64,000 nt of DNA from Aspergillus flavus (lineage: Eukaryota > Ascomycota > Eurotiomycetes > Eurotiales > Aspergillaceae): the NCBI RefSeq assembly GCF_009017415.1, contig NC_092403.1:372001-436000 (forward strand), given 5' to 3'. Positions 23,127 through 34,385 of this stretch are shown here, piece by piece; positions within the stretch are counted from its first letter, which is position 1; every line of letters begins with the position of its first letter. The notes beneath the pieces are model-generated. The model had not been told where the DNA came from, searched no databases, and saw nothing but the letters and a program-made list of their open reading frames with translations. Both the position numbers and the translations under genes were made by a program.

Positions 23127-24578
23127 CTACTCATCCGCCACAGTCCAAACAACCTCCAGTATCCGAGGGCTACCTGAGTCTGGCTCATGGACATAAATCT
23201 GCCGGAGTCTCTGTCCTTCTAGGACGGCGCTCTTCATCCGGAAGGACACCTTCTTTTCATCCTTTGGGCGCAACGGTCCTAAACTGAATGCGTACCCCTG
23301 GTCACGAGCCCAGTCACTGGGATCCCACGTCTGCTCCATACCGATCATATCGTTCATGGGCGAGGAATACTGCACAAGCGAAAACCCATTGATGAAATAC
23401 CATCTATCCGATATGCGCCACCGTTGAAGCTGACAGTCGTCGCCGCAGATGGCGGCTGCCCGACCGAGAGCTACCACGTCCACGTCATACCAGGACTTCC
23501 AATGGTGTATAGAAAGGGGCAACGGTCGGCCAGATTCAAAGAAGCCAGTCACGTCACCCCCGAAGTCAACCTGGAAGAGCCCTCGCTCCCAGGTGAGTTT
23601 GGTTGTGGTGTGTTGATAGATACACTGGGAGATCCGCTTATCGCCGTGATCCTTGAACGCATAACATATGTCATAGACCTCATTCATCTGCTGCAACAAG
23701 GGAATCGAAAGGAATATCCCCGCACCTCCATACGCCATGAATGAGAAAATATTCATCTGTCCCCAGTTCTCGGTCGGGGCACCTATGTAATACGGCTTGG
23801 TAGCATCATAGGTCGCGAGTCTCTCGACTAGGTTTGACATAGACGGGAAAAATGTATCATCATCGATGATAACCGCCCACTGCGTATGCGCGTCGCGATT
23901 CTCCCAGAGTACCTTGGTCAAGCGGAAGTATCGGTCCAGCCATTCTTCCTTCGACTCGATGATGGTAAGCTTAATATCCAGTTCCTGAGCCCGGTTGAGA
24001 ACCTTCAACTTTTCCTTCTTGGGCACGACGTCGACCATTGCGAAGATCCGGGCCCCTGTCCCTCCCGCCCAGTGTGCGAATGGGCCCAGCGAGTCGCTCA
24101 GTCGTTCGAGGGAGGTCGAAACACCGAATACCATATGCGATGCGTCTGCTCGTGCTTTTGCCGCGGGGGCTTCGATCGTGGCGGTTGGGGCGCATTGGGT
24201 TTCCGGGAGATAGATCCGATCATCGTCGGTGTCTAGGTCGAGTATTTCGAACTTTGGAACGGGGACATCTAGGGTATCGGAAACACCATTGTGACTCTTT
24301 GAACGCCGCACGGCGATTTCCCACCGTCTGTATTCCGCGGAAGAATTGTATCCGAGTGATTTTAGGAGTTCCGCATCCACATAACAAGTGCTGGAGTTCC
24401 TATCGTTATTCACGACACCGCCGGTTCCTGAAGACGAAGGAAAAGTGACGGTTTCAACGTGGGGCTGAGGAGGTTGTGTTCTCGACAGAAGGAAAACCGT
24501 GAAGGTCGCTAGAATAACCGAGGCAGCGATGACTGGTTTCAGTCGCTGGCGCGTGCGTCGCAACGAGAGGGATGACAT
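23127..24578 (-). CDS. Fringe-like (DUF604/GT31-type) glycosyltransferase
   Basis: A single-exon gene of 483 residues. A basic N-terminus is followed by one membrane anchor (residues about 16-31, VIAASVILATFTVFLL), so this is a type II Golgi-like protein. The lumenal domain has VFGVSTSLERL, the nucleotide-sugar/metal DxD element VIIDDDTFF at about residues 236-244, APTENWGQ, and FMAYGGAGIFLSIPLLQQM. These are the conserved blocks of fungal DUF604 proteins related to Fringe beta-glycosyltransferases. The C-terminal SIHHWKSWYDVD and ISDRWYFINGFS blocks also fit. It probably extends glycans on secreted proteins or lipids, with no evident specificity. Confidence 0.88.
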   Translation of the reverse strand: MSSLSLRRTRQRLKPVIAASVILATFTVFLLSRTQPPQPHVETVTFPSSSGTGGVVNNDRNSSTCYVDAELLKSLGYNSSAEYRRWEIAVRRSKSHNGVSDTLDVPVPKFEILDLDTDDDRIYLPETQCAPTATIEAPAAKARADASHMVFGVSTSLERLSDSLGPFAHWAGGTGARIFAMVDVVPKKEKLKVLNRAQELDIKLTIIESKEEWLDRYFRLTKVLWENRDAHTQWAVIIDDDTFFPSMSNLVERLATYDATKPYYIGAPTENWGQMNIFSFMAYGGAGIFLSIPLLQQMNEVYDICYAFKDHGDKRISQCIYQHTTTKLTWERGLFQVDFGGDVTGFFESGRPLPLSIHHWKSWYDVDVVALGRAAAICGDDCQLQRWRISDRWYFINGFSLVQYSSPMNDMIGMEQTWDPSDWARDQGYAFSLGPLRPKDEKKVSFRMKSAVLEGQRLRQIYVHEPDSGSPRILEVVWTVADE

Positions 24579-26290
24579 TGTCCCGAGGTCATGCTATGAG
24601 TATCAGAACAGAATGTGAAGAGTAAGACCCATGGCAATTCTTCAACAAAATTCCCCAGGCTATGATTTCCGGCCAGACTGTCAAAAATTGGGGCCCTTGT
24701 GGGAGGGTGCGGAGGGACCACTTTCCCAGTTCTGCCAAGAGAGCCCTAGCAGGTTAGCAAATGGGCTGGATATATTGCGATTGCGCTAGATAAGATGGCG
24801 TGTTACATATTGACTGCGGGGATCGTAATTTTAGTCCATATCCATACCGTGATCATTGGTTAATTGGGTGGTGGGTCCCAGGGGTCAATGTAACCATGCT
24901 AGGGCCTATTGATACTTCCAGCGTGGGAAACTCCACCAAGCTCCTCCAGAGTACTTGACTAGGGCTCAGGGTAAACGTAAAAGACATCTTCCGTACTCCG
25001 TACTCCGTACATACTCCATAGAAGTGCTGAAGCTAGAGCTGAGTGCAGATCAAGTTTAGGTATATGTTCGATTCATTTTGAGGCCTTTAATATACATGAC
25101 GCAAAACCTTAAGATTCTACCCGCAACGTATACATCTCCACAGCTTCATCCCCTATTATTGCTGTCCTGTTCAAGACCTCTGATAAGGGCTTTTCTTGTT
25201 GTAAGAGCAGAGTGATATCGCTACTGAGAGGGAGAGACATCATAATGGCTTACAGTGAAGATAACCAGCTACTAATACTTCTGCACTGAGCTTACCACTC
25301 GTAATAGACCATCCGCTCCCTGTTCTATGAGGTGTAACGCCATTCATCACACGGAATTGCGCGGTAATGGAGATATGCTGGCTTCAGAACATAATGCGTC
25401 TTTACCCTTGTCTTGAGGTTTTGTCAATTCTACCTCCGTACCTACTGCATCACTTGATTGCAGTATATTTTCTCCCAGGACGTAAAATCAATTGATGGCC
25501 CTTGCAGCTGGCGCCGGGAAAGTATGGGGAATAGATATAACTTCCAAATGCAGCTACTATGATAGCCGTATCCAACGCATTGATCCTATAATCTGGGTTT
25601 TAGTTGCAACCATCTCTCAGACCTACAGAGTAATTTTGCTTCTTGCTTATCCAGACGGACCCCAGTGTAGAGAGCTTGAATATGTTGAATGAATTGGGAT
25701 AATCAGGATTACTCTACTCAGAAAGAAATATATCCTAGTAGGAAGTAATAAGTAATATTTTGACCCGGTAGCCGATTTAGTCCGCCGTACAACTTCCATG
25801 ACCCCGACTCTGCAATCCCTCCGTCCTGTCTGAGACCGCCTACATAAGGCCTATCACTCCGATAAATCCAGTTCGATAGCTATCCTTTCTATTTTCTCTT
25901 TAACTAATAAACGTTGAATGTTACAGCATCATGGGTGAGGAAAATTCCTTTTGAAATTCGGCGTGCAAGAACTCAAATAGGTCATCTAGATTATCTATAT
26001 ATTTTCATGACACGGCGCTTTCGCTCCTATTCAATGCCACGTGATAAAATATCGAAGCAATAATTCATGTTGCTCTGCCAAGATTAGATTTAGAGATAGA
26101 ATTTAAATGTACTCTTTCTCTATGGGATCGATTCCTTCTCTTGTGGACACCGTGTCTAATAATTTGTTGGAAAGCAATTTGTGCAGATACAATCTTCGGG
26201 AAGCGGACAAGCTGTCATCCAGTGTACGAACTATATGCAAAATTTACTTTGGCTTATAGTAGAAAGTCCCGCAGCTTTTTTCAACAACTC
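24579..26290. other. Intergenic region
   Basis: No gene is supported. A short tandem TACTCCG array at 24994-25020 contains two exact TACTCCGTA copies and one variant. Confidence 0.5.
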
Positions 26291-26363
26291 GTCTCGGTGG
26301 CGCAATTGGTTAGCGCGTCTGACTGTTAATCAGGAGGTTGTGAGTTCGATCCTCACCTGGGAC
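26291..26363 (+). tRNA. tRNA-Asn (GTT)
   Basis: A 73-base cloverleaf. The acceptor arm is GTCTCGG pairing with CTGGGAC, with two G-T wobbles. The D-arm is GCGCAATTGGTTAGCGC, the anticodon stem TCTGA/TCAGG flanks CTGTTAA with anticodon GTT, and the T-arm contains GTTCGATCC. There is no intron, and the CCA end is not encoded. Confidence 0.95.
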
Positions 26364-27330
26364 GGTTCTCTTTTTGCCTCCATGTTTTTATCCCCCTTAT
26401 TCTTCCCATAGCTAGTCCTCGAATAATTTCAAAGGCCTTTCCATGGTTAACGGAATAGGCTGGTTTCATATACTGGCTGCTCTACTCCGTAGTGTGATAT
26501 GTATTCCGCCTGTCCACGTCGTAGCCAAGCTTTTCCACGAGCTCTGCCGTACCACCTCCCTTGTCGTATCGCATCGTCAGATATCGGGCGTCGATTTCTT
26601 GGCAGATTCCTTGCTACCAGTTCATAATAGATTGGAGTGCGGGTGATTATTCAAGCAAGCTTTCTCGTTTACATTTAAATGTACCCTGCGACAAATCCAT
26701 GCTCGTTATGCGCGATGTCATTGGGGACTGGTGAGAGAAAGAATGCCAGTTTTCCTCAATACCGGTAGATCGAGATAGAATATTAGCCGACAAAGCGTGG
26801 ATCTCCTAATACACTTGCAAGCATAAGGTGGGCTAGAGAGTAGCAATACTACAATGAAGAAGTCAAGCCTGGTGGAGCTGACCCGTAACAGACAAAGCTC
26901 GTAGGATGATAAGGACTACAACGACGGGCCTCAAACTTCGGGCCGGGCAAGCATAGTATAGCATCCCGGTTAGTTCCAGACCCCTTTGCCCATCTCCCAT
27001 CCCCATTCCCCTGGTCATGATGGTTCATACTCAGCTAATTGTACCGATACATACTATATATAGCCCTGACGAAACACTGCATGACAAAGAAGCCACAAAG
27101 GAGATGAACCTATCGCAAAAGCCTAGCGCGCCCAGTACGATTTCTAGGAAACTTTAATACTCCAACGTGTTGTGCTTCTTTGTAGGCCAGGGCTTCTTTT
27201 TTCAACTAAGAAACACTTATTCGTTTATAAGTAATAGCCGACTGTCCTACCAGATGGCTAGATAGAACCGCAGCCCACTTCTCCCGACTTCTCTGTTCTT
27301 TTCACCTCACCTACTCAATATCGTTTCAAG
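26364..27330. other. Intergenic region
   Basis: No gene was recognised. It contains a TACTCCGTA copy at 26483-26491. The right end carries a pyrimidine-rich tract just before the next ATG, typical of fungal leaders. Confidence 0.5.
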
Positions 27331-27657
27331 ATGAAGAGCGCTATTGTCTCTGCGTTTATTTTGGCCTTCCTTTCCGCCAACCTTGCGGGTGCAGCTCCCC
27401 AGTCCGGCGGCCAGCCAGTTCAAGGGAGCCCCCAAGTCCAAGGAGGATTACAACCTCAGGCAGGCTCTCAACCCCAAGGTGGACAACAACTCCAGGCAGG
27501 CAAGCCCGTAGAGCCAGCGGTACAAGCCATGGGCCCACCCCAAAAGATTGAACAGTATCAACAACTCACCAAGAAAAAAATGCAGCATCCAGGTGTGAGT
27601 CAACCCAGCTACAAGAAAATAACCAATCGTGAGACTGACCTGTATAAAGAAATGTAA
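27331..27657 (+). CDS. Small secreted Gln/Gly/Pro-rich protein
   Basis: A 108-residue ORF starting with a clear signal peptide (MKSAIVSAFILAFLSANLAGAA). Residues about 24-62 are rich in Gln, Gly and Pro with imperfect QPQGG/QLQAG repeats. The tail is basic (KKKMQ and KKITNRE). No Cys occurs and no family is recognised. It may be a disordered secreted or wall protein. An alternative gene model splices from CATCCAG (about 27592) to an acceptor near 27929, adding the GSPPGSPN repeat segment that ends at 28108. The two parts have similar composition and the junction keeps frame, but the donor gtgtga is weak. Confidence 0.5.
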   Translation: MKSAIVSAFILAFLSANLAGAAPQSGGQPVQGSPQVQGGLQPQAGSQPQGGQQLQAGKPVEPAVQAMGPPQKIEQYQQLTKKKMQHPGVSQPSYKKITNRETDLYKEM

Positions 27658-27904
27658 GATTAAAAATCTGAAAGGAGGGCCGAGACACTCCTGCGTCGCG
27701 TCGGACCTGAATCAAAAAACAGGACAAAATCAATGGGATGTCGAATGCCGGACTGCCACTGGGGTACGAAAACGCCTGAAAATCATCTTGGTAGATTCAG
27801 ACTAACCCTAGTAGTGCCGATACCAAGGAGACGACTGTTATATCCTTATATCCACTGAAACCGACAAAACCAAACCCTCTTCCGGACGTCTGGAGGCGGA
27901 GGCA

Positions 27905-28108
27905 ATGTGCCAAGGAACTGGTTCTCAACCAGGCAGCCCGAATCCATATGCAAGTAGTTCTTCGCCAGGAAGCCCGATTAGCGTCGGAAGTGGCTCTCCA
28001 CCAGGAAGTCCGAATGTCGCCGGAGGTGGAAGTGGCTCTCCGCCAGGAAGTCCGAATGGCTCTGCTGGTGGTTCTCAGCAAGGGAACACGAGAGGGCAGA
28101 ATGCTTGA
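27905..28108 (+). repeat. SPPGSPN-coding tandem repeat, possible second exon
   Basis: On the plus strand this reads as four to five copies of a (G)SPPGSPN-type motif (SQPGSPNP, SSPGSPI, SGSPPGSPN twice), ending in GGSQQGNTRGQNA and a stop. It could be an exon of the upstream secreted protein gene or a separate relic. The minus-strand frame over the same bases is a shadow. Confidence 0.4.
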
Positions 28109-28952
28109 TTGACTGAAATTCGAGCATGGTCGCCTAGGATTCATACAAGAGAATAACCGCGTACTGAATTTTAAAGAGAAGAAGCCTAGCAACATAATGT
28201 ACTGTCTTAAAGCCTTTGATATGCTTAGCCGCTGTTGGTTGCCCTTTCTCAAAAGGGTTCCTACTAGCGATCCTGTGAAGGATATGTATGGTATTGGCGC
28301 CCGTAGTTTGTTAAACTCCACCGTTCTCATATCATGTACTATAACAGATACAAGAATAGTATCGACTTAATGAGCCTCAAGTCTCTGTTAGGCATCGTGC
28401 GTCACATGTTACGATCTTGTCTGTATCATCTACTTTTTGTTGTTATCCTTCACATTTCTCGTTTACTGCTGTCATTTTATATTTAGATGGCTTTTGATGA
28501 ATTGCTCATTTTCATACTGACCTAAGAATGTCGTGGATGTAGGAAAGCTATTGTGAAAGCGAAGGGAAATGATATGATGTTTGTACAAGTTATAAATTGG
28601 ATGGAAATTTTGCCCCATGAAGCCCGGGGTGGGGCTTCGTTAAATTATCATGAGAAACTAGTATCACAAATAGTAAGGACTCCTGTTACAAGCTCTATAT
28701 AGGGCGCCCAAAAAAGCAGAAGTCTATCAATATTTTCCGAGCAAGTTCTTCCCGTCTGAAATGCTCGCTATCTGAACATCAATAGGCATTTCTGAAGAAC
28801 AACGGTCTAGATATTTTATCTGGAAAATGCTTGAAACCATATGCAATAATCGAGAAAATAGTACAGCAGCGGCTATCTCAAAAAGATAGAATATCTTAAC
28901 GTTTCGGGCAAGTTCGCTGGTCAAAGGCCGTTCGAGCGTCCGTCCCGTTATC
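28109..28952. other. Intergenic region
   Basis: No gene was recognised in this AT-rich stretch. Confidence 0.5.
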
Positions 28953-29651
28953 TTAGAGTGTGTATGGGATGAAAAGGTGGGATGCATGCAAAACTTTGAC
29001 ACAAAACCAGGAATTACAGTCGGCTGCCTGGTGGTGTTCAAAGTTACACATAGGGACGCTTTGATCGATGGTTATAACAATACACGTACCCATCCGCAGT
29101 TCGCAGCAGGGGGACTGTGGAGATATCGAGTTAGGGCACGGTCTGTTTTTAGTCAATTGCGGGGACTTACGCAAGTGAAAGGTTTTCCTAGCAGCCTTGA
29201 AATTCCCAGGTCCTGTCGAGACTTTTGAGCTCTCTGCTACGTTCGTGCACCAACACGACACAACACCCTTGCGTGATGGACGCTTATCATCGTATATGCA
29301 TGACCTGCACCCTCCAGCGCTCAGTCCGTGTCCGTTCGACTGTGCAATGAGGCTCTCCTTGGCTTGATCCCAGCCAAGGCATAGATTCACATCTAGGTCT
29401 GTAACGAGTTGCGTCCCAGCTTCGGGAGGAACGCCCTTGGCATTTGTCAGGCAGGTGCTCGTCAATATGTGTGAGGGTTGTGTAGGTCTTTGTGGCCAAT
29501 TGAACCTCATTTCAGCAAGATCCTCATATAGATCCATTGCCAAGTCACTGCACGATGCGTGCAGCACCCTTTCTTCAGCATTCATTAGTATCCCTTGGCT
29601 AGCCACCAACACTGATAGATATTTTATGATAATAATCCATGCTTGGTACAT
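28953..29651 (-). CDS. Cyanovirin-N-like (CVNH) protein, possibly damaged
   Basis: The start at 29651 gives a hydrophobic N-terminus (MYQAWIIIIKYLSVLVASQG) that could be a signal peptide. The body matches the spacing of fungal CVNH proteins: ILTSTCLTNAKG, then LVTDLDVNLCLGWD, then GGCRSC, then VVSCWCTN. These correspond to the Cys and DLN-C positions of the CVNH fold, a sugar-binding beta module. The last CVNH strand (dL..I.n..G.f.C) is best read in another frame, as DLGISRLLGKPFTC just before a gtaagt donor near 29170. Either a frameshift or a misplaced splice site is present. The 3' end beyond that donor is unreliable. The function, if intact, would be lectin-like. Confidence 0.5.
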   Translation of the reverse strand: MYQAWIIIIKYLSVLVASQGILMNAEERVLHASCSDLAMDLYEDLAEMRFNWPQRPTQPSHILTSTCLTNAKGVPPEAGTQLVTDLDVNLCLGWDQAKESLIAQSNGHGLSAGGCRSCIYDDKRPSRKGVVSCWCTNVAESSKVSTGPGNFKAARKTFHLRKSPQLTKNRPCPNSISPQSPCCELRMGTCIVITIDQSVPMCNFEHHQAADCNSWFCVKVLHASHLFIPYTL

Positions 29652-30874
29652 ATTGGTGAGATTGGGGCAATGAAAAAAGAGGGAAGGAGGAGAGAAAGAA
29701 GAGGACCAAAAAAGAAAAAGAAAGAAAAAATGAAAATGCTTGAGGAAGAGCAAAAATGCGAATAGGACATCAGAATATATATATTGGTCTACCACATATT
29801 CTGGCTTGTCACTTGATCACTTTGATTAAAGAGGGGTTAGACTAGTTTGTCCCCTCCTCATTGAGTTCATTGAGTTCGGTTGTTATGCAGAATACATGAG
29901 GTGCGATTTCTTTTTTATGTTAGCCCCGGGCGTTGGGCAAAGATTTCTAACAACATCAAGGATGGGATGAATTTAGAAGGAAAAGGTGTCGTACAAAACT
30001 CTATTCGGCTCTGGATGATGGATAAAGTCAATTTAAGGTTATTGATTTTGATTGGGGATAAATAATGGGTTTAGTATACTCCGTATATAGAGTCTGAATA
30101 GAAAGCAGACAATCGTGAAGCACCGTGCCATGATTTTATACATGCATCCATGTATAGGAAAAGCGCGAGAAAGAAGATTTGTTTCCATCTCCGTTCCATA
30201 TTTAGGAGTTTCATACTTGGCCGGTGGTCAACAATTCCGGCCCAGTGATTCAATGCGCTGGACTATCACTAATTAACCTTTTACGCTCAGTGGTGACAAA
30301 GAAAAGCGGCGCTGTCGGGCGTCGAAGTAAGGGCCCATCTAGATATCATTATCGCCCACAAGGTTGCTACGTTAGTAGCTACTTGGCAATAGGGTAAAGG
30401 TGGCGAGCGAGCCTGTGTGTTTTATGGAAACGACAGTCTTGTACTTCTTACTGTTCTCTTTGCTTTGTTGAGTTATTTTCCCCCAATAGCCAAAAGGCTC
30501 TGATAGAGACCCAGTATACGCTTTATTCCTACATGGGTGTTTGCCGAGATTTATTGGGAATAGTCTTGAATTTTATGAATGCCTAATCGTTTTCTTTTTT
30601 CTCTTTATTTTTTTTGAGCCCCGGCTTTCGGCATCAGCATTTGTGGTTGCCTATTGCCTATAGCCTACTGGATGCTGTCAATACCATGGCGACTGTGAAG
30701 CAGTAATAGGGGAAGTTGGGATATGTACGGCGTATTGGATGACTATAGCGAATAGAGAAATAGTGATATGTGTAAGCTAGTGTCTACCTTTGAATATGGT
30801 CACTTCCACACCATATACCAAACAGCAGACACACGAACAAAAGAGATATCACCGGCATAATGTGGGTATGCAAT
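29652..30874. other. Intergenic region
   Basis: A purine-rich A/G tract (29670-29730) lies just upstream of the CVNH-like start. A TACTCCGTA copy lies at 30077-30085. No gene was recognised. Confidence 0.5.
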
Positions 30875-33150
30875 TTAAATGTCTACGTACTGCCCAATAC
30901 TTTCGCTCAAGAAAGCATCCTCGAGTAGGTTATCAAGGCTGCCTTCAACTGACCAGGAAAGGTCAGTCAGTCGCCATTCGTCGGGACTTGGATCGGCCTC
31001 GTTTACGGGTATGTTCGTGCCGAGGCTGGATTGACCATCTAGTGGATGTGATGCAGAAGTCCACGTCTGAATACCCATATTTGACTCTAGCTGAGACGAC
31101 GGCTGGTTGGCTACCCTGGGTTGCGGAGCTGAGCGGGCGTTACGTCGAACATGTATCTTCCCCAGTAACGGCACTGTAACTGTTAATCTTTCAACCTCGC
31201 GAGTGTGGTCGTCTTGACGAAGGAGTTGGTCCAGAGCACGAAGTGTATTATATGCCTCTACTGCGAGGTCTGAATTCGTCGGGTCTCTCGCCCTTTCGCC
31301 AATTAAAGTGATGATGTCCGAGACTACTCCGTGGAGGTGGCTTATATCGACACGGAAACTATGACGGTCTGTTGAGCGGACATGATGGGAAAGGAGGAGG
31401 AGTACGGACGCTGCTGTAAGGGCCTGTAGATCTAAAACTCGAGACATGAACAAGCCTGCGGGAAGCTTTCTTCTCAGTACTAGATACCGGCGTGCCACTG
31501 CTTCACAAGCATTCATGCACGGTAGCCGGGCATACACGAGCTCATCACGGAGGTTCTGCTTCAGCGCAAATGGTAGATAGACTCTCATCAGGACACAGCA
31601 ATGTAGAAACTGTACGATATCCTCTGGTGTTATGTGGTCTCGCTCATCGCCTGCCCACCATGTAGCTGGTGCCTGGCCCGCGAGTTCTCCGAGGGCCTGT
31701 GCCATCTCCAGAGCGGCCATCTGCCTTTTCATACTGGATTCATGTGTAGCACTGAATTCTTCCAAATCATAAACCTTGATAGAAATATCCAAAAGTCTGG
31801 TGAGATAAGTTGTGAGGTGGATGCTGCCATCGGCATTAAGTGGAGCAGCAGCTGTAAGTTGATACCGTGCTGTCCCTGGGGGAAGATTTAGGATCATGCC
31901 AATCAGCCGTTCTATATTACAGATTGCTTGCCATAACTGCACTTTTTGAAGTGACGTGTCATCCGTGCAGGTGGATTGATTGAAGCACACTGCATGGAAT
32001 ACTTTGGGTAAGCCCATCAATTCTGCTATCGCGATAATGTGGCGTAATTTGATCCAGGCCTTTTGAAAATTCCCTTGTCCTACTTGACTTTTGGCTGTTA
32101 GAACATACTAAAACATAGAAAATAATCGAAATCAAGAGATGTCACGGAGATAAGGAGACAGCACAAAATGCACTTGTTCCCCCTTTCCTGTTTCTTCTCC
32201 TATAGGGGTAATGCTCACAGTCTAATGAAATGTATAGCCATCCCAAGCCCTTGAATAGTCCCCACCAATCGGTCATGGCAGAGCAGAGTATCGTCCACTA
32301 TGTGTATAACCGATTGGCAAAATTCAAACCTTCTCTGACACTTTCTCATATATACGTCGGAACCTTCCCGTCCTGGATGGATTTGCTGTGCGGTAAGTGC
32401 AAGTGTTAGGAGCCAAGAAGCTAGCATGATAACGTCTACATTGGGACGACACATTGATTCGAAGCTCTTTAGCAGTTCTTGTGGAGAGTTCAGCATCAGT
32501 GGTTGTGGAAACAGTGCATGAAGAACGGTCAACCAATCGTAAGCGGATCCCGCAATATCCGCAACTTCATCCTTTGGTGGAATCATATTTTGTAGTTTCG
32601 GTCGAACATCGATTGACAATTGCGCAAATATTTTATCTATGCGTTGCTCCGTCTGACGTTCATGTTGGCATGGATCAGCGCTCAACCAGTCGTTCTGAAA
32701 TAGCGATTGCAGGTGGGATGGTTTCTCCGCCATGGGAATATCCGACCCACTACTTTCTCCTTCAGAGTCGTCGGGGCCCGAGAATTGGTCATCTTTACCG
32801 CTAGGGATCTGAGATGGCTTATAACCGAGCTTAAGTTCGATGTTGTTCACAACTGCTGTTAACTGGGCGACCTGAAATTCGAGCTGAGCTATGCGAAGTC
32901 GTGATGGAAGTCGCGATGGTTGCGATGATTGCGTCCTTTTCGATACCTGTGCAATACAGGCCACCCCTCGATCCTCGCATTGTTGACACGTATCCGCTTC
33001 TCGAGGAATCCTAATGCAGCGAACTTTCCGTCGTCTGCCTGTCTTCCAGTATCAGGAATGTAGTCTTGGAGAGTTTAAAACTAACCTACATTCGGTGCAG
33101 CTTTTCGTTCCTTTCCGTAAGCCGGAGCGAGGTATGTCGGACGGAGACAT
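30875..33150 (-). CDS. Zn2Cys6 transcription factor
   Basis: Minus-strand gene starting at 33150. Exon 1 ends in CTEC and an intron splices to give CTECRRRKVRC, followed by C-x2-C-x6-C (CQQCEDRGVAC), a canonical Zn2Cys6 cluster with a nine-residue linker. A coiled-coil-like segment follows (LRIAQLEFQVAQLTAVVNNIELKL), as is usual for dimerising binuclear cluster factors. The middle and C-terminal regions (about 32960-30875) are helical with the features of a fungal transcription factor regulatory domain. The intron between 32216 and about 32107 has good GT and AG ends, but the simplest junction does not keep frame, so that junction is uncertain. A divergent short spacer separates it from the DUF3112 gene. 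The target is unknown. Confidence 0.78.
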
Positions 33151-33428
33151 TTGAAGGCCGATGTCCGAAATTATGGGTCGGATTCAGGAACAGGTGGGCG
33201 AGATTATATGGTGGTGGATAGATTGAAGTGAGGTTGCGCGTCGGAGCGGACGAATTAAATATTTTGGTCCGCGGAACCCTAATTCGTCCGACTCGCGATC
33301 CTAATTGGGCAGCACTTTATATGGTACTACTAGTAGCGCCAATGTCCCCTTTCGCTACAACGACTTTGAAATGCAATGATATCTCACTACCATCTGCCAC
33401 CAGTCTCTCGAGAACAGCCCTTCCAAAA

Positions 33429-34385
33429 ATGTCTTTGTCCTTGCAAATTCGCGGCGGACCATATGCATCTACCACCGCGGGGATGGGAGGTCTTCCGACC
33501 ATAGTACCCGACATTCCAATATGCGCGGTCTTCCTCGTCTTGTATATAGCATTCGCCGCTACAAACATGACCATCTTCCAGAAAAACCGACGACGGGGGC
33601 ACAAATTCGTGATGTCTGCGATGCTATTCGGGTTCTGCATGGCAAGAATCACCACCCTTGTCCTGCGCATAGCCTGGGCCAATCGACAACGCAATGTCCG
33701 ACTCGCTATTGCCGCTAATATCTTTGTCAATGCGGGGGTTCTCCTGGTGTACATCATCAACTTTATTCTCGCTCAGCGTATTCTCCGCAGCAAGCAGCCT
33801 CACCTCGGCTGGCACCCAATCCTGCGCCAAGGCTCCAAGCTTCTTTACTCCTTAATCCTCGGGGCATTGGTAATGGTAATCACATCTACAGTGCTATCCT
33901 TATACACGCTGGATATGCATACACGGTCTCAATGTCGCGACGTTCAACTGGCAGCTATCACCTATCTCCTCGTCTTTACCTGTCTTCCCCTTGCACAGGT
34001 CCTTATCGCATTTACCCTACCGAGAAGACCACAGGAGGAATCATTTGGGCAAGGCGGGATGACCAGCAAAACTGCGATTGTCGTTCTCTCATCGTGCTTA
34101 TGTATTCTCATTGCCGGGTTCAAGGCTGGCGTCAATTGGTCCCCTCCCCGACCTGTAACCAACCCGGCCTGGTATGACTCCAAGGCATGCTTCTACGTGT
34201 TCAACTTCGTGTTGGAGATCATGATTCTCAGTCTTTTGACCTTTACCCGCTTTGACAGGCGCTTCCATATTCCGGACGGATCTACGCGGCCTGGCGACTA
34301 TAGCTGTCGGGCATTACAGCCGGATAAAGACAGTGACCAATCTCAGTTGAGGGAACGGAAGGGGTCTGCATCAGTACAGACCTGA
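33429..34385 (+). CDS. DUF3112-type multi-pass membrane protein
   Basis: A single-exon gene of about 318 residues from the ATG at 33429 (MSLSLQIRGG). Upstream in-frame starts to 33228 are less likely. It has about seven hydrophobic segments, for example IPICAVFLVLYIAFAA, ANIFVNAGVLLVYIINFILA, LILGALVMVITSTVLSLY and ITYLLVFTCLPLAQVLIAF. The pattern of RRRGHKFVMSAMLFGFCMAR between TM1 and TM2 is characteristic of the fungal DUF3112 family. Function is unknown. It is divergently transcribed from the Zn2Cys6 gene, and the two may share a promoter. Confidence 0.75.
   Translation: MSLSLQIRGGPYASTTAGMGGLPTIVPDIPICAVFLVLYIAFAATNMTIFQKNRRRGHKFVMSAMLFGFCMARITTLVLRIAWANRQRNVRLAIAANIFVNAGVLLVYIINFILAQRILRSKQPHLGWHPILRQGSKLLYSLILGALVMVITSTVLSLYTLDMHTRSQCRDVQLAAITYLLVFTCLPLAQVLIAFTLPRRPQEESFGQGGMTSKTAIVVLSSCLCILIAGFKAGVNWSPPRPVTNPAWYDSKACFYVFNFVLEIMILSLLTFTRFDRRFHIPDGSTRPGDYSCRALQPDKDSDQSQLRERKGSASVQT

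Noticed and set aside
27797..28330. Minus-strand ORF of 177 residues with TSWRRATS repeats
   Set aside because: Shadow of the SPPGSPN-coding repeats. Arg/Trp repeats are a reverse-frame artefact.
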